NCBI GenBank assembly: GCA_914767715.1
Contig: OU612065.1
Span: forward strand, 34,968,001 to 35,032,000
DNA length: 64,000 bases
Direction of reading: 5' to 3'
From: Membranipora membranacea
Taxonomy: Eukaryota; Bryozoa; Gymnolaemata; Cheilostomatida; Membraniporidae
The notes under the pieces were generated by a model. The model saw only the letters and a list, made by a program, of their open reading frames with translations, was not told the DNA's origin and ran no database searches. Position numbers and translations under genes: made by a program. Below are positions 26,401-38,400 of this stretch, piece after piece (position 1 is the first letter of the stretch; each line of letters opens with the position of its first letter).

Positions 26401-29379
26401 GATTTATTGAGGTAACTGGATTCTTTTGACAGAAACCCAGCACGGATATCTACGACATGGAAACGGAATAGATTTCCAATATTGTTGAAAAATCGTAGCT
26501 ATGTTTGTGGGAAAATCTCGGCCTTATGATGGTAATGACACATTGATATCAATGGGAGCACAACTCCAAACTGTAGCACTAAAACAGATGAACAATTCAT
26601 GAATGTAGGGTGTTAATTCAAGTCAGGCCTCAATGCGAGCTGTTTGAACACTTATGGTGAATAACATGTCATACAAAAGTGCAATTAATATGTCTTTAGA
26701 CAGGGTGCAGGCAGCTCTACCATTAAACTCATTCTAGCAATGCATAAAATATGTCTGTCTGAAAAAGATACAACCATTGCCAGCGCACACCAACTAACCT
26801 CTGTTTGCATGCCTGTGTAATATTGGCCTCACTGCCTCTTCTTCAGGTGTGCTGTGGTATACATCTCCCCCTCTACGCTGAGAACCACTGCCTCCAGATT
26901 CAGTAGAGGACGGGCTCACTGAGGACTGTCCCACACCGCCTGAGGAAACTGGAGGTGAAGACTCAGCCGCACTCAAATCACTACAATATAAGAAAAAAAT
27001 ACAAATGGACAGCAATTTATAAGAATTTTAAAACAAACCATTCAGACACCTACCTGGGCACATTGTTTGGTTGAGAATTGGTTATAACAGTTTAAGTCCA
27101 CAGCAAACTCAATATAAAATTAGTCTGATATGGATGGCCCAAAATATAACAAGTAGCTCACTTGTACCTTTGAGTAAGTAGCTCATTAGTCCTGTCCATC
27201 AAGGCTTTGGTCTTCGGTGTTTCCGGCATAAGACTTATTCTCTTGCCAGCCTGAAAACAAACAATATAAATTACAAGTAAAATACTCAGATGCACAGTTG
27301 GTGTCTGCAGTCAGTCTTTGAGGTTGCAACATGAAATACCACACTTTGTGTGCTGAATAAAATTTTTTGACATTTTGCCTTCGTCAATACTTGATTATCG
27401 ATATTCAGATCGAAAAGGCAGACTAATATACCTTTTGACTTCCTGAAGACTTTGGTGTCGTATCACTAGAGACTTCGAGATCCCTCCGACTGCTTGTGTT
27501 CTCAGTAGCGTGTGTACTGCTCACAGTTCTATCAGCAGGCAGATATCTGAGCCTTGTAGAGCTACGCTGAGGCAGTATCTGTGAGCTGTGATCAGACGGC
27601 TGACCACGTGAGACATGTGAGTTATGCCGTTTATTAGAACCCCACCAGAACTCACTGAGAGAAGGAGCTTTCCTGTCCTCTCGTCTTCGTGGTGGATCTT
27701 GTCTGAACCGTCTCAAATATCTGTAACACGTCATACCATATCAGTAGACAGAATCCATTGTTACACAGTTTTCCATGATTGTACTAGGTTAAACTTTAGG
27801 GTTTGGTTTATGCCTTATACAGTATGTATGTATTTGTATATTTATAGTTTTAAATTGAAGCAAACAAAAAATATCATCCTATGGCACAAATGTTGTTTAC
27901 ATGTTTGTCATGCTTGTGATCATAACTCACTTTGATATGACGCTATCATCAGTACCAGGTGATTGTGACTTTAGTGCCTCACTTTGATCAAGTGTCGTCT
28001 CTCCATGCAGACTTCTCTGACCACTACAACACAGAAAACAGGATTAGTTTTGGTTTGGTGTATTTTCCATAATAAGTTAACAAAAAATTTACAGTTAAGA
28101 AAAAGTGAGGCGGTGAGGCTCTATGTTCGCAGTAACATCCTGGATGCTTATCGAGTAGCGGAGCCCAAAAATAAATTGGGACTGTGGGCAGTCTAAATAT
28201 GGGAAGAAGAAAGATAACATTGGTGTGAACAAAGTTCACGATAAAATTTTTGCAGCTCCATTGATTCCAGCACAGTATTTCCACACCCTAGACCTTTTGG
28301 TGTTTTGAATAACAAAATCTGAAGAAAGCAAAAACCTGTATGCTGGTGACTTGTAGCGAGGTATATTAGGTTGTCCTACCTTTAAACTAAGCAGCAGTGA
28401 CAGTCACAGAATGGTTGTTTTCAAATGATGCGGGCTCATTACTGAAAGGCTAATCTCCATGGACAGTAGGGTGAATCAGGACCCCAATCTGGGCATAAAG
28501 CTTTGCTAAGGCTTATCCAGTGACATTTGTTAATTGAGCTTCAGGGTGTTCTAATTGAACAAGTTAATTGTCTTCTCAATACTCATACCTCAGTGTGGAG
28601 GGTTTGTCAGTAGATGGCCAGGATTCATCAAACTTGACAGTAGATGGAGGACTTGGTGTTGGGTGAGTCGGCATCACATGATCTGTGTCGTATACATAAT
28701 CACTCTGTCTCAGGTACGCAGCTGTCTCGGGTGTGATCGGCTGCTTATCTCCTGACTCCCTCTCTGGTATCTTACATGGACTCATCGCCAACTGTAATAC
28801 GGTGGATTAAAATATTATTGACTTGAAAAGCATTACCATAGGCTGAATAATAGGATTGTACACAATCAAAAAAGACAAACGAGTGATGGAGCAGCCATGG
28901 ATAAAGTATCTTGGTTTCTGCTCTTGTCTTGTCAAAGTCAGATCTATCAGTGACTGATGTTTTAGCTCCAGCAACACACTAACTCAAGGAGCAGCTGAAA
29001 GTAGTTTCATGTATCAAACCAGGGATTTCAAATCAAACAAACTCAAAGGGATCCACTCCAGCAAGGTTAAGCAGGCACTTCCTATCTGCCTAGCAAATGT
29101 CTTGACCAGCATAATGAATCTAATTTATTTATTAGCAGTGAGCGAGTGAGTTAGTATGTAGGCATTTTTCTGGTAGTTCAGTCTTAAATTGTATCCAAAA
29201 TATATGATAATAAATTAATGTCAAAAAATGAAAATTAAAATACATAACTTCTTGTCATGACTAACCATTCTTTGCTTTTCTGTAAGTTTTAAGGGCTCAG
29301 TTGGGATGTAATAGCCTTTGACTAATGCAGGATCACTGAAGTATGTGTCATAATCAGGTTTTGACTCCCTCAGTGCCAT
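17423..29379 (-). CDS. 12-exon gene for an unrecognised 696-aa, mostly disordered protein
   Basis: Coding exons in transcript order: 29379-29266, 28791-28589, 28023-27931, 27720-27432, 27250-27168, 26980-26799, 26449-26256, 25874-25617, 25283-25072, 24017-23795, 21309-21156, 17508-17423. Every junction has GT/AG ends and all phases agree, giving 2091 nt including TAA. The start is MALRESKPDYDTYF. The protein is rich in Ser, Pro, Thr and charged residues. Its most ordered stretch, in exon 7 (about residues 322-386), contains DILYQWRLKRRME followed by a Gln/Glu/Asn-rich helix that may be a coiled coil. Exon 9 encodes a Cys/His cluster (HCTCCHQRKHCC). The C-terminus has an acidic FPDDDLL segment and then a charged helix. 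I do not recognise the family. It is divergent from PFDN2 and probably shares its promoter. The intron before the last exon is 3.6 kb. Spliced coherence makes the gene convincing; its function is unknown. Confidence 0.85.
20054..20068. repeat. Poly(C) tract of 15
   Basis: A homopolymer run of 15 C follows GGG, within the last intron of the 696-aa gene. It is simple-sequence DNA. Confidence 0.95.
20947..21010. repeat. 22-bp perfect direct repeat
   Basis: CTAGTCATGTCAGATTGCTG plus GT occurs at 20947-20968 and again at 20989-21010, separated by 20 nt. It lies in the last intron of the 696-aa gene. A local tandem duplication is the simplest explanation; two identical protein-binding sites are possible but unsupported. 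Confidence 0.8.
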
Positions 29380-29765
29380 TTTCTTGAGCTTAGTTAGTAT
29401 TTTCCCTCACTTACAAATCATTTACTAATTCTAGTAATTATCCACAATTTTTCCTTTTTGAAACATGCACTGCTTGTAGCCAGGTAATACCAATTGTATA
29501 CAAAATATTTCAAAGTTTATTTAATCCTAGAATAACAAATAGCAATATATAATGCTCATAGAAATACAAAACTCCAAAATAAGACTAATTTTATATATTT
29601 TGAATTATTTGAATCATAATCAGAATAAAATTCGAACATACTGGAATTTTTCATTGTAGTGAGATTACATGGTGACACTCATTTTTAGAAGAAAAAAAAA
29701 CTTTCACAAGAAACAAATTCTGAAATTTCCTTTCTCTCAGGTCTAACATTACACACAGACAGAAA
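29380..29765. promoter_or_regulatory. Likely bidirectional promoter between the 696-aa gene and PFDN2
   Basis: The two start codons point away from each other and are 386 bp apart, so both 5' UTRs and both promoters must fit here unless a 5' non-coding exon lies further out. The spacer is very AT-rich, with no clear CpG island and no canonical TATA element I can place confidently. A pyrimidine-rich tract just before 29740 (TTTCCTTTCTCTCAG) resembles a splice acceptor, so PFDN2 may have a non-coding first exon. Confidence 0.5.
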
Positions 29766-31233
29766 ATGGCGTCATCTCCTGCCAAACCTGTAGAGCAGAA
29801 GAACAAACAACCGACTCAAGAACAGGTTATCAATGGTTTCAATGATCTGAGAAACCAGCAGAGACAACTTGTTGGTAAAATGAGTGAGATCACAGATGAA
29901 AGAAAGGAATACCAGTGAGTTGTCTCGGGATTGTTAGGGTATTAAATCAAGGTGATGGCTTCTCAAACAAATTGAAATATTGTCATAAGCTAGGATACAT
30001 TGCTTGTGGGACTTTTATGTGTCTGTTGTCCAAGCCCAGGGTCAGCCAGCATCTTTTATTTATACAGAAGAAGAAGGGCAAAGTCAGATTATTACTACGC
30101 TCGCACTGACTAGCTCATTTTAGACAGGTCATTACTAGTTGATGAAACATGGTCAACCTGACTCGATTCGTATACCTTTGCTTAGTTTCTCGTTTGACAA
30201 TGGGGTCACCCTGTAGGCTACTGTAGGCTTGTTTAAACGGGCTCGTTCTCACCCAGCTCCTCTCCTGCCCCTACATTAAAAGCTACTTAATGAAGTTGCA
30301 GGTAGAATACAGCTAAGCATGTCAACAATAATGTGCGTTGTAATCAAATATGTTTGGCAATTATCTTAGATCTGAGGATAGGCGAGGATTATTGGACTTC
30401 TCTCTATTAATATGAGTTGTGGTTTAGCTGTAATTAGAACCTTTGTTACATTGATATGTATATTTATTTCAGATTGGTATTGGAAACTCTCAATGCAACT
30501 GATAAAGATAGAACGTGTTTCAGGATGATTGGTGGTGTTTTAGTTCAGAGAACAGTAGGTGAAATTCTCCCGGCATTGGACAATAGTGTTCAGCAGGTAA
30601 GGCGATCAGATAAATTTTACATCAATTTCATTTGAGTGCAAAAAACTTTGGCCGAAAAGAGATGGTGCCCTCTGGTTTTGCATGACCTTAAATTAATACC
30701 TAGCCTTCCTAGGTCGGATGCGGAGGCGGCTACCAGAACAGCAGAGTCTGTATCATATAACGGCTCCTCTTTACCTGGGCGCCTATGTGGAAGAAGCCCT
30801 CCATCACACATAACTGTATGACCTACTGAGCAGGCTCATGACAGCGATGTGATTCTGTATCCAGTTTTGTACATGAGGCGTGGTGGATGCACTGCATCAT
30901 TCAAAACATTCACTAGGCTACAGATCAGTTGGTTTCTGGATGACTCACAGACCTCAATTTGTAATCAAGTCAATCAGTTTTATATTGTTTACTGAAGACA
31001 CTCCAATTTTGATGCTTTGTACTTTTTTTCACAACTAATACCATTTTTGATTTCAGATGTCGCTGCTGATTACAACTTTGGAGAAGCAGGTAGAAGAGAA
31101 AGGAAAAGAATTAGTCTCATTCAGGGAGAAGTTTAATATTAGGTTACAAAATGACGGCTCATCTGAGCCACAGAGTGACACTTCTAAATCACAGGAAGAA
31201 GGCAAATCAGCAGGTGTGCTGGTCAATTCGTGA
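29766..31233 (+). CDS. PFDN2: Prefoldin subunit 2
   Basis: Three exons: 29766-29914, 30473-30596 and 31057-31233, with consistent phases and GT/AG ends, give 149 aa. Prefoldin is a cytosolic hexameric chaperone that captures unfolded actin and tubulin and passes them to the CCT chaperonin; subunit 2 is a beta-type subunit. The sequence has the beta-prefoldin plan: an N-terminal helix (QVINGFNDLRNQQRQLV), the hairpin strand block RMIGGVLVQRTVGEILPAL, then a C-terminal coiled-coil helix ending KGKELVSFREKFNIRL. The last residues, SAGVLVNS, match the characteristic animal PFDN2 terminus. Length is normal and nothing is missing. It is divergent from the 696-aa gene on the other strand and probably shares its promoter, which fits a housekeeping gene. 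Confidence 0.95.
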
Positions 31234-31541
31234 GCGAACAAATCTCGATGATATCCTATTAATTCTAAATGACTAACTAACTTTTTAATGCTTTTTCTCT
31301 GTTAGCTTGCAGTCTATGATCAAGCTAAGGCAATGAGCTCAACATGCGCCTCTATGGAAATATCGGGGCCACCTCTTGATCATTTACTGATGCTCAATTT
31401 TCTATTCCAACATTATATCGGTCGGCTACAAATGATATCCTATTCCTTATCCCGTTAATAACTGGGGTAGTTCCTATCAAATGAGGAGTATGCCAAATAT
31501 GTGTGATGTGTCCAAACTATGTGTTATCAGCTTTACTGAAA

Positions 31542-31547
31542 AATAAA
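31542..31547 (+). terminator. Candidate polyadenylation signal of PFDN2
   Basis: This is an AATAAA hexamer about 310 bp after the PFDN2 stop, in AT-rich sequence. No GU-rich downstream element was clearly seen, so this is a positional guess. Confidence 0.35.
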
Positions 31548-31699
31548 ATTTTCAAAATATTAGAAAACAGTAGGAATTCGGATTTAAGGGAACCCCTAAT
31601 AAACATTGATAAAGTATCGATGGCTACCATGTTTTGATCATCGCACAGAAGAACACCTTGCTTCCGGTTGGATGGGAGGCCAAGGTGAAGTAATGGTGT

Positions 31700-31836
31700 C
31701 TACACAAACCTAGATAAGTTCGATCCAGTTGGTCTGCATTTGGGTTTGCTCCCCTTCCACTGATAAGCTGAGGCTGATCAGTAGAGGGAAGGCAATTCTG
31801 AATGCAGGCAAACTTGTCTAAACTTGGTCTAACAAA
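31700..31836. repeat. Degenerate palindromic element related to the one at 35.9 kb
   Basis: The left part (about 31704-31765, with CTGCATTTGGGTTTGCTCCC) and the right part (about 31778-31836, with GAATGCAGGCAAACTTG) are imperfect reverse complements. The outer motif TTGGTCTAAC and inner TGCAGGCAA resemble the arms of the element at 35912-36025. Both look like copies of one short foldback MITE, this one being more decayed. Confidence 0.5.
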
Positions 31837-34800
31837 AACCTAATCAATATGTGAACAAAACGGAAAATTTTTAAGTCAAAAAATGAGTCTAGCTCATTGT
31901 AATATGACTCAACACGACAAAAAAGTTTTCCGACAATATAATTATAACATATGTGAGGATTGTTAACGCTGCTGCTACACCTTCAGGCATATATTGATTG
32001 CATCACATTTTTCAGCTGCTTGATATATGTTAGGTGAATAATTCCTCAAAATAATTCTGCCAGTCAAGAGAGACTGAGAGGCCAAAATTTTTATGCTGTG
32101 AAATGAAAGCTTATTTTTTAATCTGGAAAAATATTGAAGAGTTGACAAGATAAGAGATGTATTTTTGTGGCAATAAAAATTTCCATTCCAAACATCCACT
32201 GTCGTTTCACAAAATTTCAACCCGCTGCCAAGTCGCACTTCATATAAACAGTTTATCTCACTGTAATTTCGATGTCATGGCGCCGAATGAACTGCAAAAG
32301 GATAACTATTTTTGACAATCGCAGACTGTGATAACATGAGATGTCTCTTTTTGTTTCACAGCAACTATTTGTCACAAAATCCCTATATCTCACTTTGGAA
32401 GAAATCTGATAGTTTACATATCTCCCAGTGATTTAATTTAAATGGTATTTATTATTGTTCATCTCAATCATTTCATAAGAATCGATGGGAGAGAAATGAA
32501 TGCAGTGTCTTAGACCAGATAAACAAACAAACAAAGCAGGATTAGCTACACAAATATAACTGTCTTAATTTCAAGGTGTTTGATCCATTAAATTACACCA
32601 GGTGTCTCAGCCAAGATCCAGATAGTCAATCACCAGCTGTGATCATTATGCTAAAAATAAGAACTGGTAGACAGCTTCTTCAATCTTTAAGCTATAGGGA
32701 GTGAATTTTGAAAATTGGAACAAACCTTTGATGAGAATATCAGTACAACAAACCAAAATGGTATATAGTTCTGGGGGCATTTTGGTTCATGCTTCAGCTG
32801 CATGAAAAATGGGGTGCCAGGTGTGAAGTTATCACTGTTGTAGAAATCAGATGATAAAAGGAAGCCCGATGTTATCTACAACAAAAATTGTTATCTAGCA
32901 GGCTCCATATTCTCAGTTTTTAGTGACAGCAATCGAAATTGATATACTTCCAACAATCTTTGTGACTGTGTTATACACAACACTAGAATGGAAATAGTAG
33001 TATCTCTGCACCGTAGAGTCAGTGCCGAAATTGGTTTATTTACTACAGTGCTCAGATAACCAACCTTGGTTGATAGGTTGTAAAGTGAGGTTATTTACAA
33101 GTGCCGTTACGCTGTGCGAAATGTGATACAGATTTCATGTGATGCAAACTGTGATCAGTGAATGAAGTATACTCAGTCTCTCACACGTATAGCTATAGTG
33201 TAACCACTGATTTATAATACAATTAAATCAGTGAGTGTAACTGACAAGTCACAGGATATTCAACGGGAGTTTTTGCAGAGTCCTGTGAATTGTGGAGTGA
33301 ACACCTGTCAGCTTAAAAGATTGAGTTATCTTCCCTGCCATGCTTATTTAGATGTATGTCTACAAAATTATGTCATTTCTGCAGCAAATAGGATAGCACA
33401 CCTTTGTTCTGAATTGTTATGGTAATAGTGGCATTCCAGACTTCAGCTGGTAGGTCTGTGCGGATAGAATAATGTGATGGACAGGAAATCTTTGAGGAGA
33501 TGGCAGTTTAACAAAGTACGGAAGTGTATACATAGGTAGGTTGTCACTGCTATTCACCCATTATCAGTTGATTATATGATTTTGTGATATGTATTATTTA
33601 TATTATCCCAAATCTGTATTCTTATCTTGGGTAATTGACACATTTCATTCATAGTGGTGCAGTGTCATGTTTAAAATCGTAATAATGACCAAGTATCATC
33701 CAAATGGAAGAAAAACATGTTAGGAAATAGTTTCCCAGCATCCATTGAAAAAAAAAAGAGTTTGATAATGGAGTCGCACAAAGACCCACTTGCAGCTTTT
33801 GAGCTCTAAAACTATGATCCAGGTCAACTTTAGCCTATTGAAAATAAAATTTTAATTAATTTGATTGTTCAATAATTCTGATTTTCCGCCAATGAGCAAG
33901 GATACTTTTTAAAGGCCCTCCACATGCATGCCTTCTGATGTTTTAAATACTGCCAGTTTGTCCATACATGATTAAAGTTTTTTGTGGGGCGGCTGTTAAC
34001 CTGAAACTTGAATGATGTAGGCGGATATATGTACTATGGATATTTATTTTGTTGTTCAAGGCTTATAAATAAATAACAGCTAAATGAATGTTTGGTTAGT
34101 TTTCAAATCCGCTACCGATAACATACTACAAGCAATGACAAGTATTTATAATCTTTGCTACAAGTGACTTGATTATTGGATAATTGTACAAGCTCCTCCC
34201 ACTGTTTGCTGATTTGTAAAGGTTGTTACTAGGAGACATGTACGCATATGTGAAGGTGAATACAATTTGTGTATTAGATATTACTCAACATTATAGATTA
34301 ATAAACTGATCAGCAACTGAATGAACTTTTATTTGAAGAGGCAGTATATCGCCTAGTCGGACAAGGAAAGTATATTCCGCTAGCACACATAGACTGCTGT
34401 AGCATTTCATCTTATTCCGGAGTATAGATCTTGTATTTATAGCGGCAGGCTTTGTCGGTAAGTATCTGTAAATGTTGTTCACAAGGAAACTTTCTGTAGA
34501 GAAGTTCCTGTAGGAGTAGAGTATTTGCAGGGGAAAAAAACCTTTTCGCACATGACTAAAGTAGCAAAATGCATAGCTAGCCAACATATACCCAACCTCA
34601 TCTCTTTACATAAACTAGCTTTCTAGGTTTGGTGCTAGTTAACATTATTTTACCCCCAAATTGAGGACAGCCCTGGTGTTGATCCGTTTTTCCATCGGTA
34701 TGTCTGTCTCCCGTGTTATGGTTATTTTGCATTTACCTGAGATGAGGAGATAGGGGGGAACAATTGTGAAATATGGCAGCAAGCTTTGACCGCAGAGCGA

Positions 34801-35423
34801 TTGTAATAGAGAGAAACCACATATTATTATCCATCCATCTAAACAACAAAGTTAGCTACATTTCGGTGCAGAAAGCATGTGATAACTAGAAACAACATGA
34901 ATGAATAAATCATGATTCTCTATTTTTTTAAGACTGTATGTCGGTGAGCCATTCAAGCGTTGGCTTAATTTTCATTCAAATTCAGCACTCGCTATACAGG
35001 AAAGACTTTCTTTTAAATCATAGCAAATTCATATTGATTTATCATTCCTCTCTAATAAGCAATTAATCCATTGCTTCCTTTCATGGTTAGCCACATAATC
35101 AATTTGTTCTCTCAGAATCATTGTGCCCATTATTGTATTTCTCTTTACCGCAGCCACTATACCAGGGCCTTGCATATGTCAGCACAATGGGGGACTGCAC
35201 AGAAATAAACTGTACCTTGGTCCTTTTTTTATCGTTTGAATAGACTGCTTCTACGAATCTTGATCTCTGTAAAGAAATTGTGCCCTGTTCAAAGAAATTT
35301 AATGCTGGTTTTGCATTTTGCAGGTGGTGTGCACAGAAGGCTTAACAACCAGGACGCAGGTGGTCGCAAGATTCTGCAATATATAAACACATCAAAGGAC
35401 TTCCAGATAGGTACAAGCACAGA

Positions 35424-38400
35424 ATGACTGCCGCTTACATGTTGGCGGTTTGTGCCGCATTGTCATTGACTGGCTCAACATTAGCTCAACAGGCTGTAGT
35501 ACCAGCCACTGTTACTGATCAATATGGAAATATAGCTAACGAGTTTAGCGTCATATCGTTCGTGGACATACCAGACTCTGTGACAGAAGAATATGAGACA
35601 AATCCCGAGGATTACAGTTATGACGGGCTCAAGCCTCTGTTTGATGGCATGCACGGCTTCGTCAAAGCTTGCTTCGGAAAAGATGATCCATTTCGTAAGT
35701 GCCTCACCCGACTTTTTAAATAAATATCTAATTTTTGTCTTATACCATAATACAAAGAATTTAAAGGGTTTTAGTATCATTTTAGAACTCAGTTTATTGC
35801 CATTATAAGTGGTCTCACTATAGATATATCTATAGTCTCTGGTCTCACATCATTGTATGTGTGAAGCTTAGCTTAGCTTAGATTTACACGAAAGGTTCAC
35901 GTACATTATGGTCTAGACCAAGTTAGGTCCATTTGCCTGCATTCCGAGTCGCTCCTGATCTTGCGGCGTGACCAGTGGAAGGGAGCAACAGGAATGCAGG
36001 CAATTGGATTAACCTTGTTCTAATTACGATCCCACCTTTTTGTTTTCATTCTCACCTTTAAGTTTGTGAATACTGCTGAGGTGACATAATCAATATATCT
36101 GCTCTTGACACCTCATTCTGACCCGCTGCCAGTGCCAATACATACAGCAGTTGTGATAAATTTGATCATGCATTGTGGTATAATTCTTGTTTTCTTCCTT
36201 CAAATTCCTCACCGCAATGTTTCAGGTTCAATTGTGATTCAAATTATTTTAAATCAATCATTTAAATTTCAGTCCTCCTTACTTTTTCATGTTTGATGTT
36301 TTGTTTATAAACTAAATCCCCTTATATTCTATAGTAATTAAAACTCGCTTGGATTTAAGGTACTTTAAGATTTATATATAAAATATCATGGTGTTTGGGT
36401 AGCAGCCCTGTCATTTTATGCACTATTTGTCAGGTATTATTTCATTATTTGTTATGCTATATTTTTTCTTTTAGAAACCTTTATTGGGCTGATAGACGGT
36501 TCAGTAAATTTTGATGTGGATCTGATTTTGTCGGTAAGTAGTATATCCACTACCTGAGTGTTTTGTTTTCCCTGCTGTCATTTTACTACTTGATGCCACT
36601 TTCAGAAAATTGTAGTGTTGTTGGCGAGAAGCTCTCGGAACTGCCACTGATTTCAATGAAATAAGTGCAGCATGTATAATTAATGATAATTACCGTCATG
36701 TAGCGCTTGATCCACCAAGATGATAGATACCAACTAATGGTGTGTCGAAGTGATCTATTTATATGAATGGCTGTCCAATTATAAGATTGCCAGCTTAGTC
36801 TGCATACATTCAAGCTGCCGGTATCTACATTCACTTCCTGTTTATAAATGGTGGAAGTGGACAATGCTGTATTGCACCATTTGGGATTAATTCATTGAAT
36901 ACTTTTCCAAATAGCGATGTCACATTTTTCCGATATGGACCCCTACCTGTATGTTTGTCATGCACTCCATACCTGTACTCATACCATAACTGTGATCTCT
37001 ATTTAGTTGGCAAAATGGGGATACGGTTACGGAGCCTGTATTGTGATAGGACTGCTGTTTATCCTGTTGTTCCCACTTATTGGATGCTGCTTCTGCTGCT
37101 GCCGAACGTGTTGTAAGAACTGCGGAGGTAAGATGGTACAGAAACGTACCGGCAGCTATAAAATGTGGAGAGCATGCTATGTCATCACTCTGTTCCTCAG
37201 CTGCACCTTCCTCGGGTAAGTGGTCAAATTTATCTTGTTCAGCGATTTGTCAATTGAGGGAGTGGTAGCCTTGTCAAGCGGCCACTGTTTTTGGTTTTGG
37301 TTTATTTATTTATTTTATTTGCCTATGGAACAAAGAAAAAGTCAAAGCTCCAAGTTGTGTTGATTAGAGCTAAAAAGCCAGAAGACAACTCCTCATACTA
37401 TAATGAGAAATGCAAGGCCACTCCCAAAAATCAAAAAACACAAAAGTTGTGGCCACGCGGCATTGACTGTTGAATGGGATGAGCAATTTGATGTTCAATT
37501 ATTTTTGAATGACTGTGCCAGTTTCCTGAAACCTGCTCAAGGTTTATGTTTTTTTATCTATTATTTTATTACTTTATTATCTTCTACGTAAGTTGGACGT
37601 GTGTAATCTTGTATTCTCACAGAGGATAACAACCACACCTGAAGATGACTCGTATTATAGAGATAAGACACACTCTAAGATGCCACAACATTTTCTTTTC
37701 TAACCAGTAAAACATGTTTTTGTTTTCCCTGATGTTGAGGGCTTTACCGTAGGGCCCAAAATGCGATTAGGTAATCAACGCAGGATTGCTGGTTTCTTTT
37801 GCAGCTGCGGTATGATCTGTACTTATGTCACCAATGAGAGGATGACTACACTCTTCTCAGATGTCTCAACTACACTCACAGGAAACGTGAAAGATTTCAC
37901 CAGATACGCCAACAACACCGTCAACGTATGTATAAAGTTTCATAAAACAAACTCGCTTTTCATTGATCTAACTAAATTGAATGATTTCTCAGATTACTGG
38001 AATGTCTCTGTGTACATTTCAAGGGCTGATAGGCATCTTATCCTCCATAATTAGAAATCCAACCCTTATTCACTTCCTGAAAAAGAATGAGATTGAATGC
38101 CTGTATATTTATTTATTTTTAATAATGTCACTGATAAGTACAGGTGACATTTGCTTATCAATCCCCATCTCTCTTGACCCGAGAAGAACTGATATTGGTT
38201 TGATTAATATGAATGCTGCCTTCGCTACTACAGCGTAGCAATATGTAAGCAGTTTAGTGGCATATGCCTAAAGAAATCCTTTTGATTTGTTTCAGGAAAT
38301 AAACTATGTTGCATTCGAGGGTTTCAACTTCACAGCTAAGGTGATGCTTCGAGATTTAGACAGTAAGTATACATGATCCCTCTGGCCTCTAAATACCTGT

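Larger units (their letters stand above)
31234..35323. other. Intergenic DNA between PFDN2 and prominin
   Basis: About 4 kb of AT-rich DNA that includes the PFDN2 3' UTR and probably the promoter and one or more non-coding 5' exons of the prominin gene. The prominin start exon begins with a splice acceptor at 35322-35323, so an upstream exon must exist. Apart from the palindromic element near 31.7 kb I see no coding exon or recognisable repeat. Confidence 0.5.

Noticed and set aside
35481-35780. 99-codon minus-strand frame over prominin exon 1
   Set aside because: It is antisense to a signal-peptide exon of a well-supported gene and runs into intron sequence.
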